16,656 nt of DNA from UBA1731 sp963626295 (lineage in GTDB: Bacteria > Verrucomicrobiota > Kiritimatiellia > RFP12 > UBA1067). Below, in pieces: positions 1-7,900 of the stretch. Location of the stretch: NCBI GenBank assembly GCA_963626295.1, contig CAVFWS010000036.1:1-16656 (forward strand), read 5' to 3'. Made by a program: the position numbers and the translations under genes. The first letter of the stretch is position 1. Each line of letters opens with the position of its first letter. Under the pieces are notes generated by a model. The model was not told where the DNA came from. It made no database searches and saw nothing but the letters and a program-made list of their open reading frames with translations.

Positions 1-2024
1 GCGATGGCCGTCTGCACGGCCTCGCTTTCCGTCGCGCCGTCGCCCTGCGGCGTGACGGAAAAGACGTAGGACGCGCCCGAAACCAAGTTCTCCAGCGTCA
101 CGCTCCTGGCGTCCGCCGCGCACGCGACGGTTTCCTCTTCGTAGCCCAAGACATCCGTGAGCGCGAAGTCGTCGAACTGGACGCCGATTCGCGTATCAGA
201 TTCTTTAACGCCCCAACTGTTGTTCGAGGCGGTGACGCGAAGCCGCAGCGTTTTCCCGCCCCTGTCTCCGAGGAACACGCGCCTCGTCGCCCAGCCAGTG
301 TCCTCGTCGCCATCGCCGAGCGGCGGCACGTCGAGGTCTTGCCATTCGCCGCCGGCGAAGCGTCCCTGCACGCGCACGTCGAGCCCGAGGGCGCGGTCGG
401 CGCGATAGCGGTAGGTGAGGAGCGAGCGCGCGGTGAGCGTCCGCTCGCCCATGAGGCCGAACGTCCCCGATGCGAGCGGGCGGACGCGCAGGAACGGCGA
501 GCCGGAGCCGATGCCATAGGCTACGCCCACGAAGATGCCGGATGCCGAATCGCCCGCCGTCCCGTAGGACGAGAAGTCCTCCGTCCACGAGGATGGCGTG
601 TCCACGCGGCGGCGGACGTGGACGTCGTAGCCCGCGAAGGCGTCCGCGAAACGCTCCGGGATGTGCCAGGAGAGCGTGACGGCATTTTCGCTCACGGCGG
701 GCAGCGGCTCCAGTTGCGCCGTCTTCAGCGGCACGTGCCCGACGAGCGCGGAGTCGATGTAGCCCTTTTCCGTCGTCTCCGTGTCCGTCTCGGAAACGTT
801 GAAGTAGCCGTCGTTCGACCCCGCCCAGCCGTAGTTGAGGTAGACGTAGCGCGTGCCGTCCGTCCCCGAGGCCCAGCCGTGGGCGACGACCTGGTGGCCG
901 GGCACGGTGACGGCGACGGGGATTCCCCGCGCGAGGTCGTCGCGGACGAGCCCGAAGAACGCCTCGTCGCCGAGGGAGGTGCGCATGAGCGCGTTCGTCT
1001 GCCGATACCACGGGTTCACGTTCACGGCGGGCTGGACGTTCGCGCCCGATCCGCCGCCCGCGTAGTACATCTCCGCCATCACCGCCGACATCATGACGAG
1101 GCGGGCGACGGGGAAGCGGACGCTCTCCGCCGTCTTGACGCGCAGGTCCCAGCCGGTGTATTTGGAGCCGGTCGGATACGTGTCGCGCATCTGCGCCCAG
1201 TCGAACGGCTCGTGCGCGTCGAAGCGGACGCTGAACGGCGTGTCGCGCAGGGTGTTCTCCTTCGTGTCGTTGTCGTAGTCGTAGATCTCGTGGTCGCACG
1301 AAAAGACGGCGTTCATGCGTTGAGGCCACTGCCAGTAGTTCAGGATCTGCGCGTAGGCGGTCGCGACGCATCCGCACGGATAGCGCTGGCGGTAGGAGTT
1401 GTCCGCCGAGGCGGCGCGGTTGACCGGCACGAAGTCGTTGTAGGGCTGCCACTGGCTCCACTGCGTCGTCAGGAACGGATCGACCGTGACGGTCAGCGCG
1501 GAGGAGTCGTCCGTCAACGCCGCAAGCGCCGTCTTCGGCGTTGCGGACGACAGGGCGGCAAGAAGCGAGGACGTCGCGAGGAGGCGCTGCCACTTCGCGG
1601 CGCGGCGGTCCGATCCGGACGACACGGCGGCGGCGGCCTTGAGGAGGCGCGCGGCCGGCACGGCCTTGGCGACGGCGGCAGAGGCGGCCGCCGCCGTGGC
1701 GTTGGTCTCGGCCGCCGCGAGCAGGGCGGCGAACGGCGAATCCCCCTCCGGCTCGGCGTAGTCGTGCGGCGAGAAGGCGACGACCGGCTCGGCGGCGGAG
1801 TCGCCGGAGAGGACGACGTAGCCGGACGGCGAGAGGCGCGCGACGTACAGCGCACCTCTCGCGGCGACGGAGGCGACGCTGCGTCCGGCAAGGATGCGCG
1901 AGCCGACGTCGTCGTACGCGAGGAAGTTCTCGGCCGCCCGGCGGGCGTCCGTATCGGTCAGCGCGGCGGAATGCGCGGCAGTGCCGCAGAATGCGAGCGC
2001 GAGCGCAAGAAGCAGGCGTTTCAT
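1..2024 (-). CDS. Secreted C10-family (streptopain-type) cysteine peptidase, 3' end beyond window
   Basis: This is a secreted papain-fold protease made as a zymogen. At least 674 residues are visible and the frame is still open at base 1, so the C-terminus is missing. A signal peptide (MKRLLLALALAFCG, cleavage near residue 20) precedes a streptopain-like propeptide at about 22-90 (ARLSPSGYVVLSGD is the hallmark). The catalytic Cys219 lies in GCVATAYAQI and the catalytic His377 in GHQVVAHGW. The oxyanion/Trp motif NYGWAGSNDGYF follows. Residues from about 420 onward are beta-rich: an Ig/FN3-like stretch (SWHIPE), a jelly-roll-like segment ending in FDDFALTDV, and a further FN3-like edge (SYVFSVTPQG). 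The start is ATG at 2024-2022, with GGAG 8 nt upstream. The usual Asp after the catalytic His (HAFVxDG) is His382 here. Peptidase assignment comes from motifs; substrate is unknown. It is divergent from the 2251-4849 operon. Confidence 0.87.
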   Translation of the reverse strand, partial: MKRLLLALALAFCGTAAHSAALTDTDARRAAENFLAYDDVGSRILAGRSVASVAARGALYVARLSPSGYVVLSGDSAAEPVVAFSPHDYAEPEGDSPFAALLAAAETNATAAAASAAVAKAVPAARLLKAAAAVSSGSDRRAAKWQRLLATSSLLAALSSATPKTALAALTDDSSALTVTVDPFLTTQWSQWQPYNDFVPVNRAASADNSYRQRYPCGCVATAYAQILNYWQWPQRMNAVFSCDHEIYDYDNDTKENTLRDTPFSVRFDAHEPFDWAQMRDTYPTGSKYTGWDLRVKTAESVRFPVARLVMMSAVMAEMYYAGGGSGANVQPAVNVNPWYRQTNALMRTSLGDEAFFGLVRDDLARGIPVAVTVPGHQVVAHGWASGTDGTRYVYLNYGWAGSNDGYFNVSETDTETTEKGYIDSALVGHVPLKTAQLEPLPAVSENAVTLSWHIPERFADAFAGYDVHVRRRVDTPSSWTEDFSSYGTAGDSASGIFVGVAYGIGSGSPFLRVRPLASGTFGLMGERTLTARSLLTYRYRADRALGLDVRVQGRFAGGEWQDLDVPPLGDGDEDTGWATRRVFLGDRGGKTLRLRVTASNNSWGVKESDTRIGVQFDDFALTDVLGYEEETVACAADARSVTLENLVSGASYVFSVTPQGDGATESEAVQTAI

Positions 2025-2097
2025 CGTCGTGTCTCCGTGTCGTGCAGGATTCCGCCCACCGGCCACCCTTGCGGAGACCATCTGGCGGATTGGCGGC

Positions 2098-2106
2098 ATT
2101 ATACCA
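2098..2106 (-). promoter_or_regulatory. Extended -10 promoter for the C10 peptidase gene
   Basis: Reading the minus strand, TGGTATAAT is a perfect TATAAT with an upstream TG. It lies about 74 nt before the start codon, leaving a leader of about 67 nt that includes the GGAG ribosome site. No good TTGACA-like -35 is seen at 17 bp spacing, as expected for an extended -10 promoter. Confidence 0.7.
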
Positions 2107-2178
2107 CAACTTGCCTAATCGCACCTCGGGCATTCGACGGGCCGGACGCGCATGAGCTTCGCGGCGTGCAGAAAGGAC

Positions 2179-2192
2179 GGATGTTCGTAAAA
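2179..2192 (-). repeat. 14-bp intergenic repeat, copy 1 (TTTTACGAACATCC on minus strand)
   Basis: The minus strand here reads TTTTACGAACATCC. The same 14 bases occur on the plus strand at 4873-4886, in front of the giant secreted protein gene. Both copies lie outside genes and are AT-richer than their surroundings. This copy lies between the divergent promoters of the C10 peptidase gene and the 2251 gene, so a shared regulator site is possible. Function is inferred only. Confidence 0.4.
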
Positions 2193-2233
2193 AAGTCCGT
2201 GCTGAAAGGCGTTCGCCCGGGGCAGGGCTTTTT

Positions 2234-2242
2234 TGATAGAAT
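2234..2242 (+). promoter_or_regulatory. Extended -10 (TGATAGAAT) placed for a leaderless mRNA
   Basis: TAGAAT at 2237-2242 with an upstream TG lies 8 nt before the ATG at 2251. A transcript starting at the usual 6-8 nt from the -10 would begin at or next to the start codon, and no Shine-Dalgarno sequence is present. A small GC hairpin (GCCC 2215-2218 with GGGC 2225-2228) and six Ts sit directly upstream. Confidence 0.65.
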
Positions 2243-2250
2243 GCCGCCCC

Positions 2251-2697
2251 ATGAGATATGTCTGCAAGGGCGAGGTCCATCGGGACTTCCATGCATCCTT
2301 CTTGGACGGCGTGAACTATCTCGTCGACAACTTCGGCGAGGGTGCGGCGCGCGAGGTGCTCGGGCGCACGGCGACCGGCGTCTACCGCACGATGCACGAG
2401 GCCCTGAAGGCCGGCGACCCCGGGGAGCTGCTCGAGTGGTGGCGCTACTACCTGGAGCGCGAGGGCGGCGAGTGGCGGCTCAGCGAGACGGAGGACGGAG
2501 CGGAGCTCGTCGTGTCGCGCTGCCCGGCGCTCGCCCACCTCCGGGAGCGGGGAATCACCGGCGGCGGCCGCTCGTGCTGGGCGACGGACGCCTTCAACGC
2601 CGCGCTTTGCAAGGACACGCCGTTCGAGATCGTCCTCGAGCGGACGGGCGACCTGTCGTGCCGGCAGGTCCTGCGGCGGAGGGGAGGCCGAGCATGA
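2251..2697 (+). CDS. Small Cys-containing protein, ATC-hydrolase-like fold (putative)
   Basis: This is a 148-residue protein with no signal peptide, probably cytoplasmic. Its pattern fits the L-2-amino-thiazoline-4-carboxylic acid hydrolase-like family as I recall it: a helical N-terminal half (residues 10-70), a strand leading into CPALAHL at Cys91, then Cys109, Cys120 and a late Cys137 after an acidic/glycine turn. No reaction can be assigned, because most members of this family are uncharacterised. The ATG at 2251 is preferred over the in-frame TTG at 2233, because the TTG overlaps the -10 box. There is no Shine-Dalgarno sequence and the ATG is 8 nt from the -10, so leaderless translation is likely. 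Its stop overlaps the next start (ATGA), so the two genes are translationally coupled. The downstream neighbour has the same layout and looks like a paralog. Gene call firm; family call moderate. Confidence 0.75.
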   Translation: MRYVCKGEVHRDFHASFLDGVNYLVDNFGEGAAREVLGRTATGVYRTMHEALKAGDPGELLEWWRYYLEREGGEWRLSETEDGAELVVSRCPALAHLRERGITGGGRSCWATDAFNAALCKDTPFEIVLERTGDLSCRQVLRRRGGRA

Positions 2698-3209
2698 TCC
2701 CCTCCGACCACTTCGTCTACTTCTACAACGAGGTGTTCAAGTTCCTGCGCGAGCAGGGGCGGGATGCGCTCGAGGCCTACTACGCGCGCGTCGCCGATCG
2801 GCAGGCGTGCTTTGCCCTCGAGTCGTTCAGGCGCGACGGGCTTAGGGGGATGTACGACTACTGGTCGCGCATCCGCGTGGAGGAGAACTGCGGGATGGAC
2901 CTCGAGCTGTCGGACGACTTCTTCCGCCTCCGGATGACGGCGTGCCCGTCGCTCGCGAAGGCGCTCGACTCCGACGCGGGGGCGTGTCCCGCATACTGCG
3001 ACCACTGCCCGGGCTGGTGCCTGCGCGTGTTCTCGATGGCGGGCTACTGGGGCGTCTACGACCTCGTGGCGCGCGACCGCCCCGTATGCGAGATATGGGC
3101 ATACGCCGACCCGTCGCTCGCTCGCCGCAAATTCGACGGCCTCGTCGCCCGGCGCGGCTCCGGGCTCGTCAGAACGAACCTTCCACAACCGAAAGGAGAA
3201 CGAGAATGA
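2694..3209 (+). CDS. Cys-rich protein, probable diverged paralog and partner of the upstream gene
   Basis: This is a 171-residue soluble protein with eight cysteines. C98-x3-C102-x2-C105-x3-C109 forms a compact cluster that could hold a metal or iron-sulfur centre, or form disulfides. Its plan parallels the upstream protein: helical N-terminus, then MYDYW (upstream: LEWWRYY), then a strand into ACPSLAKAL at Cys84 (upstream: RCPALAHL), then a single late Cys132 (upstream: Cys137). The dense cluster is unique to this one. The ATG at 2694 overlaps the previous stop (ATGA), with a GGAGGGGAGG ribosome site just upstream. Its own stop overlaps the next ATG the same way. A heteromeric complex of the two is a reasonable inference. 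No function is recognised beyond an ATC-hydrolase-like resemblance. Confidence 0.78.
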   Translation: MIPSDHFVYFYNEVFKFLREQGRDALEAYYARVADRQACFALESFRRDGLRGMYDYWSRIRVEENCGMDLELSDDFFRLRMTACPSLAKALDSDAGACPAYCDHCPGWCLRVFSMAGYWGVYDLVARDRPVCEIWAYADPSLARRKFDGLVARRGSGLVRTNLPQPKGERE

Positions 3210-4849
3210 GAATGTCCGCATCGCTTGCCTACTGCATCCTTGCCCTGCCCGCCCTGGTGGCGGCGGGCTGCGCGCCGAGGGAGGACTCCTACGCGGCGCA
3301 GCGCCGGGCGCTCGTCGACCGCCCGCGCCGCGTGATGTGGGACGACGACGGATGCGACATGACGCACTACCCGATAGGACACCGCGAGCTTCTCGACGAG
3401 CCGCTGTCCGTGCGGAGCTTCGAGCGCGTGATGCTCGCGGCGACGGAGGGCACGCAGGTCAGCTCGATATTCTACTCCGGCACGATGGGCTTCGGCTACT
3501 TCACGGCGGCAAAGGCCGGCGACTGGTTCACGAACGAGCTGGCGGACGTGGCGAACACGCCGTACCGCAACAAGGCGGTGGAGTACAAGGAGAGGTTCGG
3601 GCTGGACGCGATGGACATGGCCGTCGCCTTCGCAAAGCGCAACCGGAAGGAGATCTTCGCCTGGCTGCGGTTCAACGACAACCACGACGCCGTCGGCACC
3701 TGGGACAAGCCTTTCGTCATGCTCTCCCCGTTCAAGCGCGCCAACCCGGACTGCCTCGTCGGCATGAACCCCGGCAACCTGCCGAAGTGCTGCGGCTGGG
3801 CGGCGGCGGACTTCGCCAAGGAGAAGGTCCGCGCATTCTGCCGGCAGTACGTGCGCGAATACCTCGAGAACTACGACGTCGACGGCATCGGCTACGACTT
3901 CTTCCGCCATCCGCAGCTCTTCGCGTCCGTCGCGCGCGGCGGACGCGCCTCGAACGCGGAGCTTGACCTCATGACGCGGTTCATGCTCGACCTGAAGGCG
4001 ATAGCCGAGGAGGTCGGCCGCAAGAGGGGCCGTCCGTTCGTCATCGCGGTCCGCGTGCCGGATTCGGTCGAGTACTGCAGGGCCATAGGCATAGACCTCG
4101 AGCGGTGGATGCGGGCGAAGGCGTTCGACTTCGTCGTCGTGGGCGGGTACTTCCAGCTGCGGCCGTGGCGCGAGTCGGTGGCGCTGGCGCATCGCCACGG
4201 GATGAGGTGCTACGCGTCGCTCGACGAGTCGCGCATCGACTCTGCCGTGCGGCGCGGGGCGGCGCGCGGCCTTCGGTCGATCCCCGGGCGCGGCACGAGG
4301 GAGTTCTACGCGGCGCGCGCGGCGGCGGCGATGGAGCAGGGCATGGACGGCGTATTCTACTTCAACCTCGAATACAAGGCCTACGACTTCCAGCGCACGG
4401 TCCTGAACTACGACCTGGACCGCCCCGAGGGCGTCGACAAGCTCTACTACGCCACGTTCGTGGGCGGCGGAGGCTACATGCCGCACCGCTTCCTCGTCGG
4501 GGGTGAGAAGATGATCGACCCGTCGCTGAACGTGAACCCGACCGAGCCGGTCGCGCTCGACCGCGACCGCAGCCACCGTTTCGTCGTGCCGATCGGCGAC
4601 GACTTCGCGGCGGCGCGGATCCAGGCGAGGGTGGAGGTGCTCGTCCTCACCGACCTGAAGGACGGCGCCAGGCCGCCGCGCGTCCTCGTCAACCGCAAGC
4701 CCCTCTCGGGCGCGGCGTTCGCCGACGGCCTCTACACGTTCGCGGCGGACGCGGGGCTCTTCGCGAAGGGCGACAACGAGTTCGTCGTCACGGCGACGGA
4801 CAGGATGACGCTCAACGACTTCGCCGTGCGCGTGACGTGGGGGAGATGA
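3206..4849 (+). CDS. Lipoprotein with glycoside-hydrolase-like TIM barrel (GHL10-like)
   Basis: This is a 547-residue predicted lipoprotein. The N-terminal signal ends in VAAGC with Cys22 as the lipid site; Ala at -3 makes the lipobox weaker than usual. The body looks like a TIM-barrel glycosidase-like domain. NYDVDGIGYDFFRHP (Asp226 and Asp231) resembles the DVDGIHxDYxRYP signature of family-10-like glycosyl hydrolases. FDFVVVGGYF and MDGVFYFN look like later barrel strands. The last 120 residues form a beta-sandwich-like C-terminal domain. The ATG at 3206 has AAGGAG 7 nt upstream and overlaps the previous stop (ATGA); the ATG at 3212 is too far from that site. It is last in a three-gene operon, followed at once by a terminator. 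It probably acts on a polysaccharide at the cell surface or in the periplasm, but substrate and even catalysis are unproven. Confidence 0.83.
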   Translation: MRMSASLAYCILALPALVAAGCAPREDSYAAQRRALVDRPRRVMWDDDGCDMTHYPIGHRELLDEPLSVRSFERVMLAATEGTQVSSIFYSGTMGFGYFTAAKAGDWFTNELADVANTPYRNKAVEYKERFGLDAMDMAVAFAKRNRKEIFAWLRFNDNHDAVGTWDKPFVMLSPFKRANPDCLVGMNPGNLPKCCGWAAADFAKEKVRAFCRQYVREYLENYDVDGIGYDFFRHPQLFASVARGGRASNAELDLMTRFMLDLKAIAEEVGRKRGRPFVIAVRVPDSVEYCRAIGIDLERWMRAKAFDFVVVGGYFQLRPWRESVALAHRHGMRCYASLDESRIDSAVRRGAARGLRSIPGRGTREFYAARAAAAMEQGMDGVFYFNLEYKAYDFQRTVLNYDLDRPEGVDKLYYATFVGGGGYMPHRFLVGGEKMIDPSLNVNPTEPVALDRDRSHRFVVPIGDDFAAARIQARVEVLVLTDLKDGARPPRVLVNRKPLSGAAFADGLYTFAADAGLFAKGDNEFVVTATDRMTLNDFAVRVTWGR

Positions 4850-4850
4850 C

Positions 4851-4876
4851 CGCCAGGAAAAAGTTTTTGGCGTTTT
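4851..4876 (+). terminator. Intrinsic terminator of the 2251-4849 operon
   Basis: A nine-pair stem (4851-4859 with 4864-4872, including two G-U pairs) closes an AAAG loop and is followed by TTTT at 4873-4876. It begins one base after the stop codon of the lipoprotein gene. Confidence 0.75.
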
Positions 4877-4886
4877 ACGAACATCC
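4873..4886 (+). repeat. 14-bp intergenic repeat, copy 2 (TTTTACGAACATCC)
   Basis: This is an exact match to the minus-strand copy at 2179-2192. It starts within the T run of the terminator and ends 17 bp before the TAAGAT -10 of the downstream gene. Its ACATCC end therefore falls where a -35 element would be. An activator or operator site is possible but not shown. Confidence 0.4.
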
Positions 4887-4900
4887 CGCCCCTGGCGTTT

Positions 4901-4909
4901 TGGTAAGAT
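4901..4909 (+). promoter_or_regulatory. Extended -10 promoter (TGGTAAGAT) for the giant secreted protein
   Basis: TAAGAT at 4904-4909 has an upstream TG and lies 31 nt before the ATG at 4941. The short leader carries AAAAGGGGG at 4926-4934, a clear ribosome site, so this mRNA is not leaderless. Confidence 0.6.
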
Positions 4910-4940
4910 TGCCGCCGTCTAACGTAAAAGGGGGTTGAAT

Positions 4941-7900
4941 ATGGGAAAAGCGGTTCTCCTTGCGGCGGCGATCGCCGCCCTGTGTGCGTTTCGCGCCGAT
5001 GGCGCGGCCTGGACCTGGACGGGCGGAGGCGACGGGACCACCTGGTCGCAGCCCGCGAACTGGGGCGTCGACGAGGGCTTCCCCGACGCGGAGGATGCGG
5101 CGGTCGCCTTCCCTGCGGACGCGACGGTCGACATAGCGGACGCCGTGAGCGTCCAGTCTATCTCGGCGGCGGCCGGCGTGACGCTTACGCTCAAGGGGTC
5201 CGGTCTGCTCTCCGTCGGCGCCAACTCGCTCAACATAGGCGCCGGCGCCAGGCTCTTCCTCCGCGTCCCGATGGTCGCCAGCACGGCGCAGCTGATGGTC
5301 TCGAACGCCGGCGAGTTCCACTGCCACTCGGGCGTGACGAACGCATTCGCCACGTCCGAGCGCGGCCTCGTGATCAGCGGCGGGACGAACCTGTTCGGCG
5401 ACGGCGCGGACGTCAGCGTCAAGACGCGCATCTTCTTCGGCGAGGGGTATGCCGCCGGGAACGAGTACCGCATCGAGGGCAACGCGCGCATCGCAGCCTT
5501 GGTCCTTGCGCTCTCCTACTCGAAGACCTGCCGCCGCGTCCATGTTGTCCAGGACGGCGCGGATTCCGTCGTGGAGGTCTCGACGCTCGCGACGGCCGGC
5601 AACTCCACGAGGATCGACGCCTCCTATGCCCTCCTTGACGGGACGCTCACGGCCAACTACGTCTACGTGGGGAGCGCGTCCTCCTCCGGGCTGGGCCAGC
5701 CGGCGGACGTTCTCGTCAGCGGCGGCACGGCGACGATCGGCACCCTCGACCTGTGCTATGGCGAATTCACCCACGTGGCGGGCGAGCTCTCGATCTCCAG
5801 CTACAGGAACACGACGGGGTCCGCCTCCGCCCGCTTCGTCCTCGGCGGCGCGGACACGAAGTTCCCTGCGTCGGTCTCCTCCGTCGCCGTGGATTTCCTG
5901 CCGACGGCCGACGTCACTCTCGAACCCGACCGGGCGTTCACCTACGTCGTCGCGCCGAATGCGCGGACGCCGCGCTCGCTCGTCATAGGCGAGAACGCCA
6001 CGGTCTCGATCCCGGACGGCACGACATGGGCGGGCGAGACCTGCGACCCGCTTCCCGTGACGATCCGCTCCTCCGGCCGGCTCTTCATCGACGACCAGCG
6101 TGGCTACCTGATGCAGCCCATCGCCCTCGCCATAGAGAGCGGCTGCACGGGAGGCATCGGCACAACGGCGAACTCGGCGCGGCTCGCGCGCTCGGCGTTC
6201 GTCTGCCACTCGGCGGACTTCGCGGGCACGGCCCTCGCGGCCGGGAAATGCCATGCCTTCAGGGACGCGCCGGTTTCGTCGTACAGGACGGAAGGCAACG
6301 ACGCCTCTTCCGTGATCGTCCCATACGTCTGGACGGGCGGCGGCGACGGCTCCACGTTCGCCGACGCCGCGAACTGGTCCGGCGGGGCCTGCCCGCCATC
6401 CGCCCAAGGCACGGCCATCGACCTCTCGCGCGCCGCCGGGAGGGCAATCTCCCTTCCGGACGCGGGCCTGACGCTCGGCCATGTGGTGTTCATGCCGAAG
6501 GGCGAGGCGCAGAAGGTGACGCTGACAGGCGGGCCGCTCGCGCTTTCGATCGCCCTCACGTACACGGCGGCGTTCGTCGTGGCGGAGGGCGCGACGGTCG
6601 AGCTCGACGTCGACGCCCGCTGGTCAGGCTCGTCAAGCGCGGTGCCGACGCTTGTCGGCGGCGGAACGGTCTGCGTGAAGAGGGGCTTCCATGGCGGGAG
6701 CGCGACTCGCCCATCGCTTGCGCTGGACGGCTCCGTCACATTCGCCGGCGCCACGCAGATCGGCGATGCGACTGGCGCGCTGGCGGACTTCTCGATGGGG
6801 GCCTGCGGGCCGCACCACCACTTCGACGTCTGCATCGCCGACGGCGCGTCGCTGACGGCGCGCAACATCCTCTTCGGCGCAGAGGGGCACCAGTACCCGG
6901 ACTTCCTGCGCCAGACGGGCGGAGAGGTCTCCGTCGAGGGCGTATACGTCTCGCCGTTCGCCCAGGTATCCTCCGGCCACGGATACTACCGCATGGACGG
7001 CGGGACGCTCACGGCCGCGGCTGGCGTCTACGTGGGGACGCTCCCCGCCGCGAACAGGCGGCAGTATCCGGGCGGGCGGTTCATCATGAACGGCGGCTCC
7101 ATCGCCGCGCCGCTCCTCGGGATCGAGCTCAACTCCAACTTCTTCACGCTGACGGGCGGCCACGTGTTCCTCGGCGCGGGCGGCTTCGAGAAGACGGATA
7201 CGTATGGGTCGAACGCGAGCACGGCGAAGAAGTGGACGGCGAATACCGAGCCGGGCCTGCAGTTCGGCGGCGTTACGTTCCATGCGGACACCGCCGGATG
7301 GTCGATACCGTCCACGCTCGACGTCGCGCTGACGGGCGACGGCGGCGAGACGACGTTCGACATCGCGAACGACGTCACGATCGCCTCGTCCATCACAGGC
7401 GCGGGCGGACTGGTCAAGAGGGGGACGGGGAATCTCGTGGTCGCTGGCGGCTATTCCGCGACGGGCGCCATCCGCGTGAAAGGCGGTGCCCTGTCGTTCA
7501 CGGGCGCGGTCTCGGGGGTGGCGGAGGTCGACCTGGCTTCGGCCGATTCCCTGTCGCTGCCAGAAGGCGTCTCGCTCACGGTGGACGCGCTTCTCATCGC
7601 CGGCGCGCGCTGCGCGAAGGGGACGGCGGTGACGTGCGGCGGCGGACAGGTCGTCGTGGGCGGCGGCGCGGACTACGCATGGGTCGGCGAAAGCGGCGGC
7701 CGCTGGGGCGACGCGGCGAACTGGCTGGGCGGCGCCGTCCCGGACGGCGAGGGCGTCTCGGTCGACTTCGCGCAGTCCGCCATCCCGGCGCAGGGTCTCG
7801 AGATCGTTATCGACCGGGCCGTCACCCTGGCGGGGATTGCCGGATGCGGGGACATCGCGCTGACGGGCGAAGGGGTCCTGACGCTCGCCGACGGCGCGGT

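Noticed and set aside
2215..2234. Hairpin GCCC/GGGC plus six Ts as a separate terminator
   Set aside because: No plus-strand transcript is expected to end there, since the upstream gene is divergent, and the T run adjoins the -10 box. A four-pair stem is weak evidence.
205..2538. 777-codon open frame on the minus strand across the C10 peptidase and the 2251 gene
   Set aside because: Arg/Ala/Pro-rich shadow with no domain. It is out of frame with the peptidase frame, which has a signal peptide, ribosome site and catalytic motifs.
339..3209. 956-codon plus-strand open frame opposite the peptidase, merging into the Cys-rich protein
   Set aside because: Only its last 171 codons (from 2694) are real. 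The rest is low-complexity antisense of the peptidase, open because stops are rare in GC-rich DNA.
2942..4849. Longer version of the lipoprotein gene starting at 2942
   Set aside because: It would overlap the Cys-rich gene by 268 bases. The ATG at 3206 has a ribosome site and gives a proper signal peptide.
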